Shown here piece by piece: positions 46,763 through 58,531 of a stretch of DNA of 64,000 nucleotides; the stretch's first letter is position 1, and the number at the start of each line of letters is the position of its first letter. A program made the position numbers and the translations under genes. Source of the DNA: Diplosphaera chodatii (lineage: Eukaryota; Chlorophyta; Trebouxiophyceae; Prasiolales; Stichococcaceae). Location: assembly GCA_032358165.1 (NCBI GenBank), contig JAALGY010000062.1, positions 1,178,001 to 1,242,000 on the forward strand, read 5' to 3'. A model generated the notes under the pieces. The model saw only the letters and a program-made list of their open reading frames with translations, did not search any database and had not been told where the DNA came from.

Positions 46763-47678
46763 CTACCTTTCGCTTATGCAGTTTTGTGCCGAAACAAATT
46801 GATTACAAATGTGACTCTTGCACGCCTCCTGCTTCATGTCGAGCGTTCTGAGAAAAACATACTCGTTTCTTGGTCAGTTTTCGTCGCCTCGTCAAGTTTG
46901 GCAGCTCAGTCCTCACAGTGGCTGACAGAGGTTGTCGCCGTAATGCAGGCACAATGTGCGGCAGCGCCTCTTTGGCAAGAAAAAGGTCGCGCCGGCCAAC
47001 TTGTAAATCAGCAGCAGCCTGCAGCAGCTGGCACTTCAAACACGGCGCGCACGCTTGATGTCCGTCACAGACAGCTCATGCCAGCACGGCGTCGACGGAG
47101 TCCAGCAAGCCAGCTCTCTGGCACACCTGGCAGCCGTGCCGGACCAAGCGTGCCCCAGCAGCATGCAGGGTCCGCTGCGGCAGTGCTTAGCTCGGCCAGG
47201 AAGTGGCAGTTTTGGGGAGAAACGGGGTCAGCCATGCCCCCTGTGTGAACATGAAAATGCTGTATCAGAAGTTCAGGCGCCGCACGCCGCACGAAAACTG
47301 GCAGCACGCCCTGGCGACTGCGACACCCTTGGCGTTTGGCATCTCAGCTTGAACTGTGCTTTGTCCTTTTTCCATGTGCCTGGGGGAGTGATATGTGTGC
47401 CGGGCTATCGCTTATCTGAGTTTGCTGGCCGAGCAGCAACCAAGAATGGTATATATCAACTATGCAGGCTACAGGATCTGAATGAGTAATAGTGCTTGCT
47501 CAGGACTGCAGGGTCTGGTCGTATGTCGGCAAATTCTTTGTAACATTGCGTTGAGGTTCTGTGTGCCAACACAACCATACACAGACCACCATCTCGCAAC
47601 CCTTATATACACACGTGCCTGAAAGCATGTGCGTGTGTGCCAGCTGACAAGTCTCAAACTGACATTATCTGTAGAAGG
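46763..47678. other. Convergent intergenic region
   Basis: About 915 bases between the ends of the desaturase and polyprenal reductase genes. Two plus-strand frames (46784-47248 and 47055-47489) are open, but they lack domains and overlap each other in different frames. Likely long 3' UTRs or spacer. Confidence 0.4.
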
Positions 47679-49310
47679 TCAATATAGAAGTGGCACGAGT
47701 GCTCGTCTCCTTCTAGGATAGTCCTCAAACTTCCGCCTGTACCACCTGTGCGTCGTGTTTGCTGCCAGCACCAGGTTGCAAACCTGCCAACCCAATCTGA
47801 CAAACAGGTCATCGATAATTGAAGGGGTTGTGACATGCAGCATCTGGAGTGCACTGGCGTGATTGGGCTAGATGACAGTGTGAGGGGACTCACCACCCAT
47901 GCAAGGATGAGCCATGCGTTCAGCTGATGCCCTTCCAAAATGAGCAGCAGGCCGGTGTATATCACAATCTCGCCGAGGTAGTGTGGACATGACACCCACT
48001 CGAATGCGCCGCCTGCAGCACGACTACTTCAGATGAAAGCAGGTCCGTCAGCAGCAGCAACAGCAGCACCAAGCCGATACGACCACAACCGACCGTATGG
48101 GATCCTGTAGCTCTCTGCTGCCTTATTGCTGGCCGCTCTGCTGGCTGTTGCTAATGCTGCGAGGATGCGATGTGACTGGTTCTGCAGCAGGTTGCCGACC
48201 GCAAAGACGCCGATACCCTGCGTGATGCACAAGCTGATGTGCCAGGCAGCACCCTGGTGCAATGCAGCGTGTGCATCTTCCCAATGTTGTATCATCATCG
48301 CTTGTGCAGGTCGCACCAGGGGGACGAGAGGGTGCATGTCATGCTGCTGCCACTGTTGACCCTTGAGATAGGTCAATAGATGCAGAGGATGAATGCTGAT
48401 CCTCCCTGGTGGATGCTGCAGGATCGCAACGAGGTCTGCTGACGGCAGCAGCGACAAGCTCAAGACTCCATAGTAGCTGCGCCAACAGCTACAATAGCTT
48501 AGTTGCATGTCTATCTGGCAGCGCGCTTGGAGCTTTGGAAGTCTAGCACTGATCAGTGGCAGCTCATGCTGACCTGAGGCCGAAGATGTAGGCAATCACA
48601 TGCATGCGCGCCTGCGCAGGGTACACCATGACGGCCACAGTTTCGTACAACCGTCTCAGTAGATGACACTGTAAGGCTGTCAATGCCAGCAGGCTCGCCA
48701 TCTGAATTGGACCGCAGCACTGGGTCAGGTGTGGCACACGCATCGCGGCTTGACATCCGCTTATGGATTTGCAGCGAATGGGTGACCTCATGACATGCAG
48801 AGTACTGTGTCAGTAGTTCACTGCACCTGATGGGCGTTTGTGCTGGGGTGTCGGCTCATATGAGCAAACAAGCATGCACCACATGCCGCGTTGCATGCAG
48901 ACCCCAGCAGATAAAAGTGTGCGAACCAGCTCTGAGGCACTGCTGCATCCTGCGGAGCGTGACATGCTGTCTCTTGAGAATGTCCCTACACGCTTACGCC
49001 TGATGTATGCTGACATGGCATAGCTCACCGTCAGCGATCCCAGACTGACGGACGGCCGATCATCCCAAAGCTTGCCGCGGGCTGCAGACAGCTGCACAGC
49101 ATGCCTGCGGATGCGTGCACAAATGTCGCGTGACATGTGCAGCAGGAACTCTCAGGAGCCATGCAATCTGCAGCAGTAACGCTCCATCTCAGACCTGAAA
49201 CCCTGCATGCCCCGCATCGGCAGCGCGGCAAGCAGTGCCGCAGAAGTGGCCAGTACCCAATATGCATGCAGGGCAGATGGAGCTGCTGCTGCAATTGCGT
49301 GGCTGAGCAT
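47679..49310 (-). CDS. Polyprenal/polyprenol reductase, SRD5A3 type (steroid 5-alpha-reductase family)
   Basis: ER membrane enzyme of the SRD5A3/DFG10/PPRD family, needed to make dolichol for N-glycosylation. ATG 49310 starts a hydrophobic N-terminus, MLSHAIAAAAPSALHAYWVL, continuing ATSAALLAALP. It joins in phase to HAVQLSAARGKLW, the position of the conserved RGK motif. Next exons give CHLLRRLYETVAVMVYPA and MHVIAYIFGL (about 48570-48700), then GIGVFAVGNLLQNQSHRIL, NKAAESYRIPYG and GAFEWVSCPHYLGEIVIYTG, the NADPH-binding family signature with SxPHYLxE. The last exon reads NLVLAANTTHRWYRRKFEDY and PRRRRALVPLLY, ending TGA at 47681-47679. Six or so membrane helices are expected. Exon edges between 48700 and 49020 are uncertain. 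Confidence 0.87.
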
Positions 49311-49903
49311 GCTAATGCGTACACAGAGCTGCGTCGATAGCAATGATCACTTCATCGGACGCCAGGAAGCTGAGCAATCTGCAATCGTGGTACTCAGTGT
49401 GCGCCATGCGGTGGGTAGATGCTCTCTCGCCTCTAGTCGTAATCAATATGCACGGTGCTGTCAGACACAACCGTGCGTTTTTGACTGAAATATGCTGAGA
49501 TGCGTGGTAGATGTTGCATCTGACAATCTGAGCTGTACCTGTACTTCGTGTCTTGCATCATGCATGTCGGTGATTTGAACCCAAGCGTCACAACTGAGCC
49601 ACATTCCAGCTCGGCATAACTGCAACCGCACTCGCGATAATTCTCATCCGTCGCCTGTTCAGTCTTCGACGATCCTTTTGGCATTGCGAAATCTCCACAG
49701 TCGCTGCACATGCATGCACATTCCATTGCCTGATGTGCAGTGCTTTGTTCCTGGGCCCTCGCCCCGCACATGAGGGAACTGAGAAGATATAGCATAGTTC
49801 TCTCGATCACGATGATGGCATCTGGCCCGCATGCCGCTGTCTGACCCTAGCTGCACGGCAATATTGATCTAGTGCGCGCTGTGCATGCTGAGACAGCAGC
49901 AGC
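49311..49903. promoter_or_regulatory. Divergent region between polyprenal reductase and PDS5 genes
   Basis: About 590 bases that must hold both promoters. A 125-codon minus-strand frame, Cys rich, spans 49433-49810, but I see no family match or splice support for it. No TATA box recognised. Confidence 0.4.
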
Positions 49904-52900
49904 ATGGCCAAAGGCAAAGGAGGCAAGAAGGGAGCTGACAAGGGAGCTGACCAGTATGAATTTGCGGACAACGACCTGGAGGAGCAGCTGGTCGGCGTCG
50001 GAAACAAGCTGAAGGCGCTCGCCACCTCAGCGCCCGGCGGCAAGGATGCTCTCATCAAGCTCCTCAAGGCAACCATTTGATCAGCTATCATGTGTACATC
50101 ACGGGGCATCAGCCTGAGCCACACACTGTCCCTCGACAAGCTGGTGCCCCATTGCAACTGCATGACATTGAAAGGCGCCATGCTGACATGTCTCATCACA
50201 ACTCTCCAGAAAGCAGCGTCTGTGCTGGAGGAGGCATCGCAGACGTCCGAAAGTCAACGGGCTGCATGCACAGACGTTGCTGCAGCCTTGATCCAGAAGC
50301 CGCTGTCAGACCACCAGGACAAGGTGAGACGACTGGCAGCGGCACGCATGTAGTGTTTCTGTTGGGTAGTGCACCCGGCTTCATGACCTCCTTGTCCCTG
50401 CTGTAGGATGTCAAGACGTACACGGCCTTTTGCTTGGTACATGTCCTGCGGCTGCATACGGCTGATTGCCCGTACAACGCCGTCCAGCAGCGGGTGACTT
50501 GCTTGTGAATGTCCTGCACGTACCAGCCTACATACGCATGAGCCAGTTTTGTATGCTTTGTCGTGGCTTATAGTTGCGCATTCGAGTGCAGAACATCTTC
50601 GCACTGTTCGTGTGGATCTTTCGGCGGCTGGAGAATGCCAATACGCCATCCTTTCAGATATGCCACTCTATACTGGATGTGATCAGCCAGGTGGGTTTTG
50701 AGTGGTCTGTTGCAGCCTGTCTTAGGCTGACTAATGTCTGGAACCGCCCCTGAAGAAAAAGCAGGGGACACGGACAGCAGCGAATGTTGGTTATACACCG
50801 CAGACCCGGTGTTGCGTGCTGATGCTGGATCTGGATGACGCTGAGGACCTGGTGTGCGATATGTTTCGCCTGTGTTTCCTGATCTTCAAGTAAGGATGCA
50901 GTGGCCGACAGTTCTCGCAAAAGGCAGATGCTTGGGTTTGTGTTGTTCTTCGACATCTGCATGGCAAACACCGTTTGGGTGGAGCAAAGGCTGCAACACC
51001 TTGCGTGCTCGATGCCCTGCAGTGACAACAATGCAGAGGCTATTGGTACGAGCCTTGTGGAGGTGAGTCGTGGGCCTGATGCGATCGTGTCCCAGGATGT
51101 GTACAAATGCATCCGAGATGGTCAAAACATCAGAGCTAATTAGTTTGCACTGATGTGCAGATCATGACGTGTCTGATTGAGGAGAGTGATGACGTGTCGC
51201 AGCAGCTCCTGCACACCATACTGGAAGGACTCGTCAACAAGAACGCCACCGTTGCCAGGTTGGTAGCCTATGTCAGGTGCCCATGTCCATTTCTGCAGTT
51301 GCCAAGCTACGTGCACATGCTCACCCTTGGGACATTCGGGCATGCTCAGGCTGGCGGAGCGGCTGCTGCACCGCACGGAAGAAACGCTGCGGCCACACCT
51401 GCAGAAGTACCTGATAGACATGCTCACCGGAGAGCTGGCGGAGAACGAGCTGAAGAGCCCCCAGCACGAAGTCATCTACAAGGTGCGATAGCCGAGGCTC
51501 TTGCCACTGGCCGCCAGACCGCCTGTTTCGGCCAGGGTGGCGGGCCGAAGTGGCATGTCTAGTGGGATGCGAATCCTGTCTGCTCCTGCACCAGTTCGTA
51601 CTTGCGGGTTGCAGCGTGATGCAATGCTGGTGTGCTGGTCCACCCGTGCAGGTGTACCGTGCGGCGCCCCAGACGCTGCTGCCCGTGCTGCCGCACATGG
51701 CAAGGCAGCTGGGCCTGCAGGACGAATCCCGCCGCCTGGCCGCGGTGGACCTGCTGGGCCCGCTGTTCTCGATCCCGGGGTCGCAGCTTGATGCGGAGAA
51801 TACACATCTGTTCACAGAGTTGCTACTGCGATTCACCGACCAGAAGGTACCTTCCCAGTAGGTCTTTTTGCCTTTGCTATGTCTGGCTGTGGTAGCATGG
51901 CCGGTCCTGACCTTCAAATTGGTCCTATGCAGCAATCAGTGCGTCTGGCTGTCGTTAAGCATGCGGCAGGCATGCTGAAGGCGTGCTCAACAGCAAAGTC
52001 CAGGACGGAGGTGACCGTTCGGATATGATATCACACCTGTGTTCGAAACAATCTCGATTATCGTGGCATTTCTGGCAGTCTGCCATCAAAACCTTCAGGT
52101 CGTCTGCATGGCATGTGACTGTCCTTTGGACCACTCTGGGACGCTGATTGATGCAGGTGATGAACGGGCTGGTTGTGCGCCTGGAAGACACAGAGGAGGA
52201 TGTACGGGCAGCCGCGATTGAGAGTGTCACCGCAGCCGCCAAGCACAGTCTTGGCCTACTGGATGGCACCCTGGCACCCCTGCACGAGGCACGTACAAGA
52301 CTGCACACAGCTGTCGCTAGGCGTGCCTCTGCTCGACACCGCCTCGAAGTTGCGCTGTTGCAGAGTTGCCGATGGTCTGACTTTGGTCAGCCAACTGACC
52401 ATACAGGTGGCGATGCGGTTGCGGGACAAGAAGCCGCATGTGCGCCAGACTGCAGCCTCGCAGCTGCTGGCGGTCTTCAGTGCCTCCTGCACACGCCATG
52501 TTGATGGAGCCTCTGTCTCCACAGGTGTAGATCTTCCTCTGCTTCGCTGAAGATGAGCGCTCTGCAAGTGATGACCAGGGTGAGCAAATGGCAGTGGCAC
52601 GCCGAACACAAACACTCTGCCATCTGCTGAGGCCTGGCAACGGTGTTTCCTGCTAAGATGAGGAGTCGCTAGCATGGATTCCTGGCCGCCTCATGCTGGA
52701 TGCCTGCCGGGACGTGGAAGACGTGCGCACATTGCTGAACGGACCGTTCAAGGATGGCATCTTCCCGGCAAAGCTGTCCGATGCTGCAGCTGCCCACCAC
52801 TGGGTCGCCATCTACCAGGTGCAGGTTATCAAGCTGCGCCACCTGTGTTCTGCTTCGCAATGCTGTGCGACAAGCGTGTTGCTGGGGCTGAACTGTGCTG

Positions 52901-55900
52901 TTCTTGCATCCTTTGATCCAGGCAATGCTCACTCCGCACGAGCGCATGGGCGTGAAGAATGTGCTGCGCATGCATAGCGCGCTGCAGACCGAGGTCGGCC
53001 GCCTGCTGAGGCTGCGCGCAGCCAAGGGCAGTGCCACATCAACCACATCCGAGCAGATTGAAGATGACCTGCAGGTGCATGCCTCTGCCTGCTGTGAGGC
53101 TGCAGACATGGGTCCATACTCAGCTGCATGATTGTTTTAAGCACCAAAGAGTGTGCATGCAGCGCATCAGATCGGATGGACATGCTTGCATGACCAAAAC
53201 ACTCATGCTTGCCTCTGACTGCGTGTCTCGAGGTGCAGAGGACGGTGCAAAGGATCGCCTCTGCATTCGACAACGAGGGTAAGGCACAGGATGCGCTCTT
53301 GAAGCTGCTGGGCATGAAGGACAACCACATATTCAGGGGGCTGCAAACCCTTGTGACGCCAGGTGCGCTTTGCCATGCTTCTCGCGGCCTGATCCCTGGA
53401 CGCCAGTGGTGGACGCGTTTGCTTACCAGTCTGTTGCATAGTATAATGAAGCCATGTCGGGGATGACAGCTGGTGGGCAACGAAAACTGGTCGGCACCTG
53501 GTCCGCAGGCACCAGCAGGACCGCTTGTTTGGAAGCTGCAAAGGATGTGGTGCAGCGGGTTGGCAGCCGGGGGTCGGCTGGCATCGCAATTGCGGGCCTG
53601 TGCCGCCGCCTGACGCCCAGCCTGCTGGCTCCTGAGCACATTGCAGAGCTTCTAGGCCAGGCTGAGAAGGTAGGGGCCAGGGACCTATATCAAAATGCGA
53701 GACGAAGAGCGTGTGAAACTTCGCACACACGTATATTTGGATCTGTCATCCGCGCAATGCTGCATGCATTGGTGCTGAAGGTCACAGACCTGCCAGTATG
53801 ACGTGAGCTTATACAACATTGATGTCCTGCTGCAGGCGGTGGCAGAGGAGAACGAAGCGTATGTGAAGGCTATGCTGCAGTTGCTGGAGGATGTTGGCGC
53901 CAACGCGCCGCACTTGTTCGTCAACCAGGGCCCTGCCCTGGCCAAGCTATGCACCAGTGATGACAGTGCGGTGGCGGCAATCGGCGCTCACATCCTTGCA
54001 ACCGCTGGCCGTGCCATCGTCGAGTCGAAGGCAGAAGGTGCACTCGATGACCCTTCCCACCTCTGAGCCTCTGAGGCTTTCAGCGTCTGCCCGCCACGAT
54101 GCTACCAGCCATCAGACAGCTCCAATGTTCGCTGGCGCTGGTCGACTGTATATATGTGCGACGTTGCTGTTCACTCCCCGGCTGCAGATGACCACTTCCC
54201 CAGCGATCAGCTGAGGACAAGTCTGCTGGACATGTGTGGGCGTGGCCCTGTCCGGGGTGCCAAAGACGCAGTGCGCGCCCTGGTGGCCCTGTACGGCAGC
54301 TCAGCAGCCCAGGTGACAGCAGTTGCCATTTGGTGCGGCTCGCCAGCCACAGACTCCATAATACAATGAGGATGCTGACGGGACGCAGTGAGTCAAATCA
54401 TCCTCAAAGCCGGCTGTCGTGCAGGTACACCTGAAGCAGCCCATCAGCCGAATAGTGGAGGGCTTGCGTCCACCGAAGACCGAGGCAGCTGGCAGGCAGC
54501 TGGTGGCAGGCGTTGCCGCCGCCGCAATGGCCATCCGCCTGCTGCCGGAGGTGAACCCAGCAGTGGCCGTCTGGACGGCGTGACTGCTGCCGCCGTGGCT
54601 TGCATCGCTGGTTGAAGAAAGCAGCACGGCATGGGTCCTGCGAGCCATCAACACCTCACATCATGTCTCTGCAGGAGTTCATGCCGCAGGCCGACGCGCT
54701 GGCTGGCTTTGTGATGGGAGAGCTGGCGCAAGGCCGGGATATGACGCGCAGTAAGGGCTCCACTGGCTTGGCGCACCATGCGCTCCTGGACGTCCACATT
54801 AGCAGCACACTTCATCTGCAGCTCACTGCGCTGAAGGTGGGCCATGCTGCGGGAGTTGGTAGCAGTGATCACCTGGACCCAGATCAAGGAGGGCATCATG
54901 GCTGCGCCTGTTCCCTGCCATCCCTTGCCCCCAGTGGTGCATCCACCCTGAAACCTTGCAGGCTGTTGTGCGCACGTGCCAGCCCGCCCAGCAGGAAGTG
55001 TCCAAAGGCGGGCAGGCAGCCCAGCGGCTGGCAGCAGACCCGAAGCTCATACAGCGGCTGGTGTCAGAGCTCGGCATGCTGCTGGGCGACGAGGAGGCGG
55101 ACCTGGACCCGCTGTTCTCTCCTGAGGTCTGTGCTTCGGCTGTGAATGTAAACCTTGGACAAGGCAGCAGATGCACTCAAGTCATCTCGGTGGCATATGC
55201 ACCTCTCGTCAGATGCACATTTGGCATCCCCTGCAAGCCGTGTCAGGACAAGACCATGTTGTCAAGACGAGACTGGATGCATGGGTATCTAGGGCACGAT
55301 GGACCAGGCAGCGGTGCGGCTGACGGCAGCAGCAGGGCTGCTGCGCCTGGCACGAAGCCATGATGATGCTGTGCCTGTCGCGCTGTTCCACCGCGTTGCA
55401 CTCACGCTGCAGGTGGGTTGTGCCCCACTGTCGACCCTGCATCCGTGCCTGCATCGCTCGTGAGCGAAACTAACGTCCTTCATGAAGTTTCTGAGGGCAG
55501 CACCTGTTGCTGATGCAGGACCCAGTGCTGGAGGTTCGACGAGCTGTTGCCGAAAAGCTGCAGTGCACCGTCCTCCGCTTACAGGTGCAGAGATGTCATA
55601 TGCCATCGGGACCGCTGCAAAGTGAACTCCCTAAAGTTGTGGTCGATGTAGCAGATAGCACCTAGCAAGGAAGGACCATCTGATGCAGGATCGGCATCCA
55701 ACGCGCGCCTCAAAGTACGCCAGCATGCTGTTCATGACGGGCGCCGACCCTGCCGCGGCCAACCAGGCAGCTGCACTGAGGCACCTTCGGGAGTATGTGG
55801 CCATCCGAAGGTTTGTGCAACTTGCGTCGACGTTTTGCTCCTTTGCTGGCTGTTGTTCAAGGTCCACGACAAAAACAGTAGTTGTAAAGGAATTTACAAG

Positions 55901-57959
55901 ACAGGTCGCAAGTCCACATCCGGGTAGTGAACAGCTGCTGGTGATGCAGGAAGCGGGCAGCACAGCGGGCAGCGGCCAGCGCGGCCATGCGGGACGGCAG
56001 CGGCACCCTGCTGCACGAGCTGCCCGAGTTCATGCTGCCCACCGCGCTGCACACCTTGGCACACCACCCCGACTACCCCACGCCGGAGGTGCTGTTGCAG
56101 CCCTGCACTCTGGACCTGGGGGGTCCATCCCTTGTCCAGCACTGACCTGCATACAGCACTGTCCGGCCGCTTGGCCAGCCCCAACCCAGACGGCCGCTTG
56201 GCCCTGCAGACCCCCTTCCTTGCGCCGCCCTGCAGGCCATCGAGGCGGAGGGCGTGGAGCTGTACGACCCCTTCATCCGCATGCTGCAGTTCGGGCTGGA
56301 GCCGCTGCTGCTGCCCGGCGACGGCGGCGCGGCGGGCGCGCACCTCCCGGTGGCAGCCACCATCCTGCGGGCCCTGAAGCGCGCGGACGATGCCTTGGCG
56401 CAGCCCCAGACCGAGCGCGTGTGCGCGCTCCTGGCCTCCTGCTGACAAGCGTGTTGTGTAGCGCAGACTCTGACCCGAGCGCAGGGTCAAGACCCCCACC
56501 TTCAGCACGACTTGGTGACAAAAGATGTGGTTGCATGACGTCCAGCCACACGCTCGCGGACCTGGCGCTGCAAGTGGCGGAGGCCATCCTGGACAAGGCG
56601 AACCCGAAGCGGGTGCGCGGGCAGGGGCCGCCGCGCAGCGCGCCCGGCGAGACGCCGCTGCCCACCAAGTTCTACCGCCCCAGCGGCTCTGGCGGTGAGG
56701 CGCTGCTCATCAGCCAATCGCCATGCAGTCCACTTGCAGTCGCTGCCCCTGCTTGCTCATGACACGGCTGTTCGTATCCAACATCTGAATCAATGCTGCG
56801 CAGGGCGCGTCAAAGACGGCAGCCACTTGCCCATCGGCTGCGAGGTGCAGCTGGACAAACTGTTCACCGCGCAGCCAGTTGCAGCTGCAAAGGCCCCAAG
56901 GTGAGCCTCAACCTTGACGCGATGCAGGAGAGAACTGTGAGGGTGGCTCGAGCATGACGCAGTGCGTTGACATCGTGCAGGGGGCGCAGCAAGCCAGCAA
57001 AGCGGGCGGCGGCGGAAGGCGGTGCAGAGGACGATGTCAAGCCGAGAGCTCAGCGTCGGCCCACCAGCTCGAAGCCTGCAAAGAAGCCGAAAGTGAGCAA
57101 GCCTGAGGTCCAACACAGCATACCTTGGAACTTAGTCAGACGGCAAATTTATTGCTTGCTGCCCTCCACCGCTCACAGACTTGATCGACAGCCTGCCTGT
57201 AGGCAGCTGGGTGTGTTCTATCAAACTGGGCTTTACCTCCCTGCAGACGATTGTGCTGAGCGATGATGAGAGCGGCAGTGTGGAGGTATCAGGCGACAGC
57301 ACCCATGCAGACAGGTGCACACCTATAAACCTTGATGCGCGCTCATACAGGCGACAAGCGCCCTGTGCCCTGTGCAAGACCTCGTCTGCTTGCTCGGCAG
57401 CCCTTGTTAGGGAATTATCACCAATCATTGTGCATCTGCAGCGGCGAGGCACGAAAACAGCAGACGACTGCAGATGTGCCCATGACGCCTGCCTCTGCAA
57501 CAGCCAACAAGTGAGCTGCATCACTGATGCCTTCGTGTTACATGCAACACTCTGTCACTGCCGATATGCCCAGCGGTTTGCAGCTATGACGATCGTCCAA
57601 CAAGGTCACGTCGACGCTTCTACGATCGATTGATTGCAGTGCTGTCAAGAAAATGGCCTCGCCAAAGGCTGCAACACCAGCAGGGCGGAAGTCTCCCAAT
57701 GCTGCCAAGGCGACAGCCAATGGTGTCGCAAAGAGAAGTGGCCAAACCGCCAACTCCTTATCGCCCCGCCGTCAGCAGCCGAGGTAAGCGAGACTTTGCT
57801 GCGCTGATTGACAGTCGTGAGTGGGGACACAGGCTCGCTTAGATGTGATCCTGGCACTGACCGGTGGCTGGACTGCACTGCAGGCGAGGTACTAAGACCA
57901 CAGCGGTGGCCAAGATGAAAGGCGCGAGTGATTCATCGCAGGACGTCGGCGGCGCATGA
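49904..57959 (+). CDS. PDS5: PDS5 sister-chromatid cohesion cofactor
   Basis: HEAT-repeat regulator of cohesin loading and release on chromosomes. ATG 49904 opens a Lys/Gly-rich start (MAKGKGGKKGADKGAD) before DLEEQLVGVGNKLKALATSA. Exons continue VKTYTAFCLVHVLRLHTADC, VQNIFALFVWIFRRLENANT, LHTILEGLVNKNATVAR, PHLQKYLIDMLTGELAE, RLAAVDLLGPLFSIPGSQLD, LLLRFTDQKQSVRLAVVKHA, VVRLEDTEEDVRAAAIESV, WIPGRLMLDACRDVEDV, DALLKLLGMKDNHIFRGLQT, KYASMLFMTGADP and LPEFMLPTALHTLAHHPDYP, all in the order found in PDS5. The C-terminus (about 56530-57959) becomes basic and disordered: SKPAKRAAAEGGAEDD, TIVLSDDESGSVEV, AAKATANGVAKRSGQ, ending SDSSQDVGGA at TGA 57957-57959. I see no Tudor domain such as some plant PDS5 proteins have. 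About thirty introns; some small exons are surely missed. Confidence 0.88.
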
Positions 57960-58531
57960 TGGCTTGTAGCGCGTAGTAGCTGGGGAGACACCACAAACTG
58001 TGCGATCTCCCAGTATGTACGTGTGGCAGATGTAAGGAGGGGATGTAACACGTCTGGACCCTGTCACAAGTCAGCTCAATGTGCCAGGCTGGCATCGGCA
58101 GTCTCCCGGGTCGGCTGCAGAGGAAGGAGCAGGGCTGACCTCCTGACCAGCATGAGCCGTGAAGGATGAAGCGGAGTAGCATCATAGGCGCTACAGTCTG
58201 CATCACACACAGTATCACAACAGTAGCAATACAGCCCCGCTCTGCATCTGCATCGACTCTGCGTTTGCAGCAAGTGCGCCTTGTCAAATCCGGCCAGCAT
58301 TTGAAGAGGGATCTCGTTGTCCAGGTCTGCTTTGATTGCACTCGCCTGTTGCCTGGGCAGACTGCCACAGGAGGTCATCGCAACAGCGAAGCAGATTGTA
58401 TTGTGATTGCTGCAAATCAATCTTGGGCTGCACAGTCAAACGGTTGCATGCCGGCTGGCATGCCCGCAATGCGCTGTGATGGCGCTGTGGACGCAGCAGG
58501 CATGGCCTGAACGGTCTTGCAGCCGGCTGGC
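57960..58531. other. Intergenic between PDS5 and amino acid transporter
   Basis: About 570 bases between two plus-strand genes. The word GCCGGCTGGCATG occurs twice near the right side (58450-58462 and 58521-58533), the second copy spanning the transporter start codon. No gene recognised. Confidence 0.4.

Noticed and set aside
46784..47489. Two overlapping plus-strand frames after the desaturase
   Set aside because: No domains, overlapping in different frames, and located between two convergent gene ends.
49433..49810. 125-codon Cys-rich open frame on the minus strand between the polyprenal reductase and PDS5 genes
   Set aside because: No recognised domain, no splice or promoter support, and it lies in a divergent promoter region. 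Frames of this length arise by chance here.
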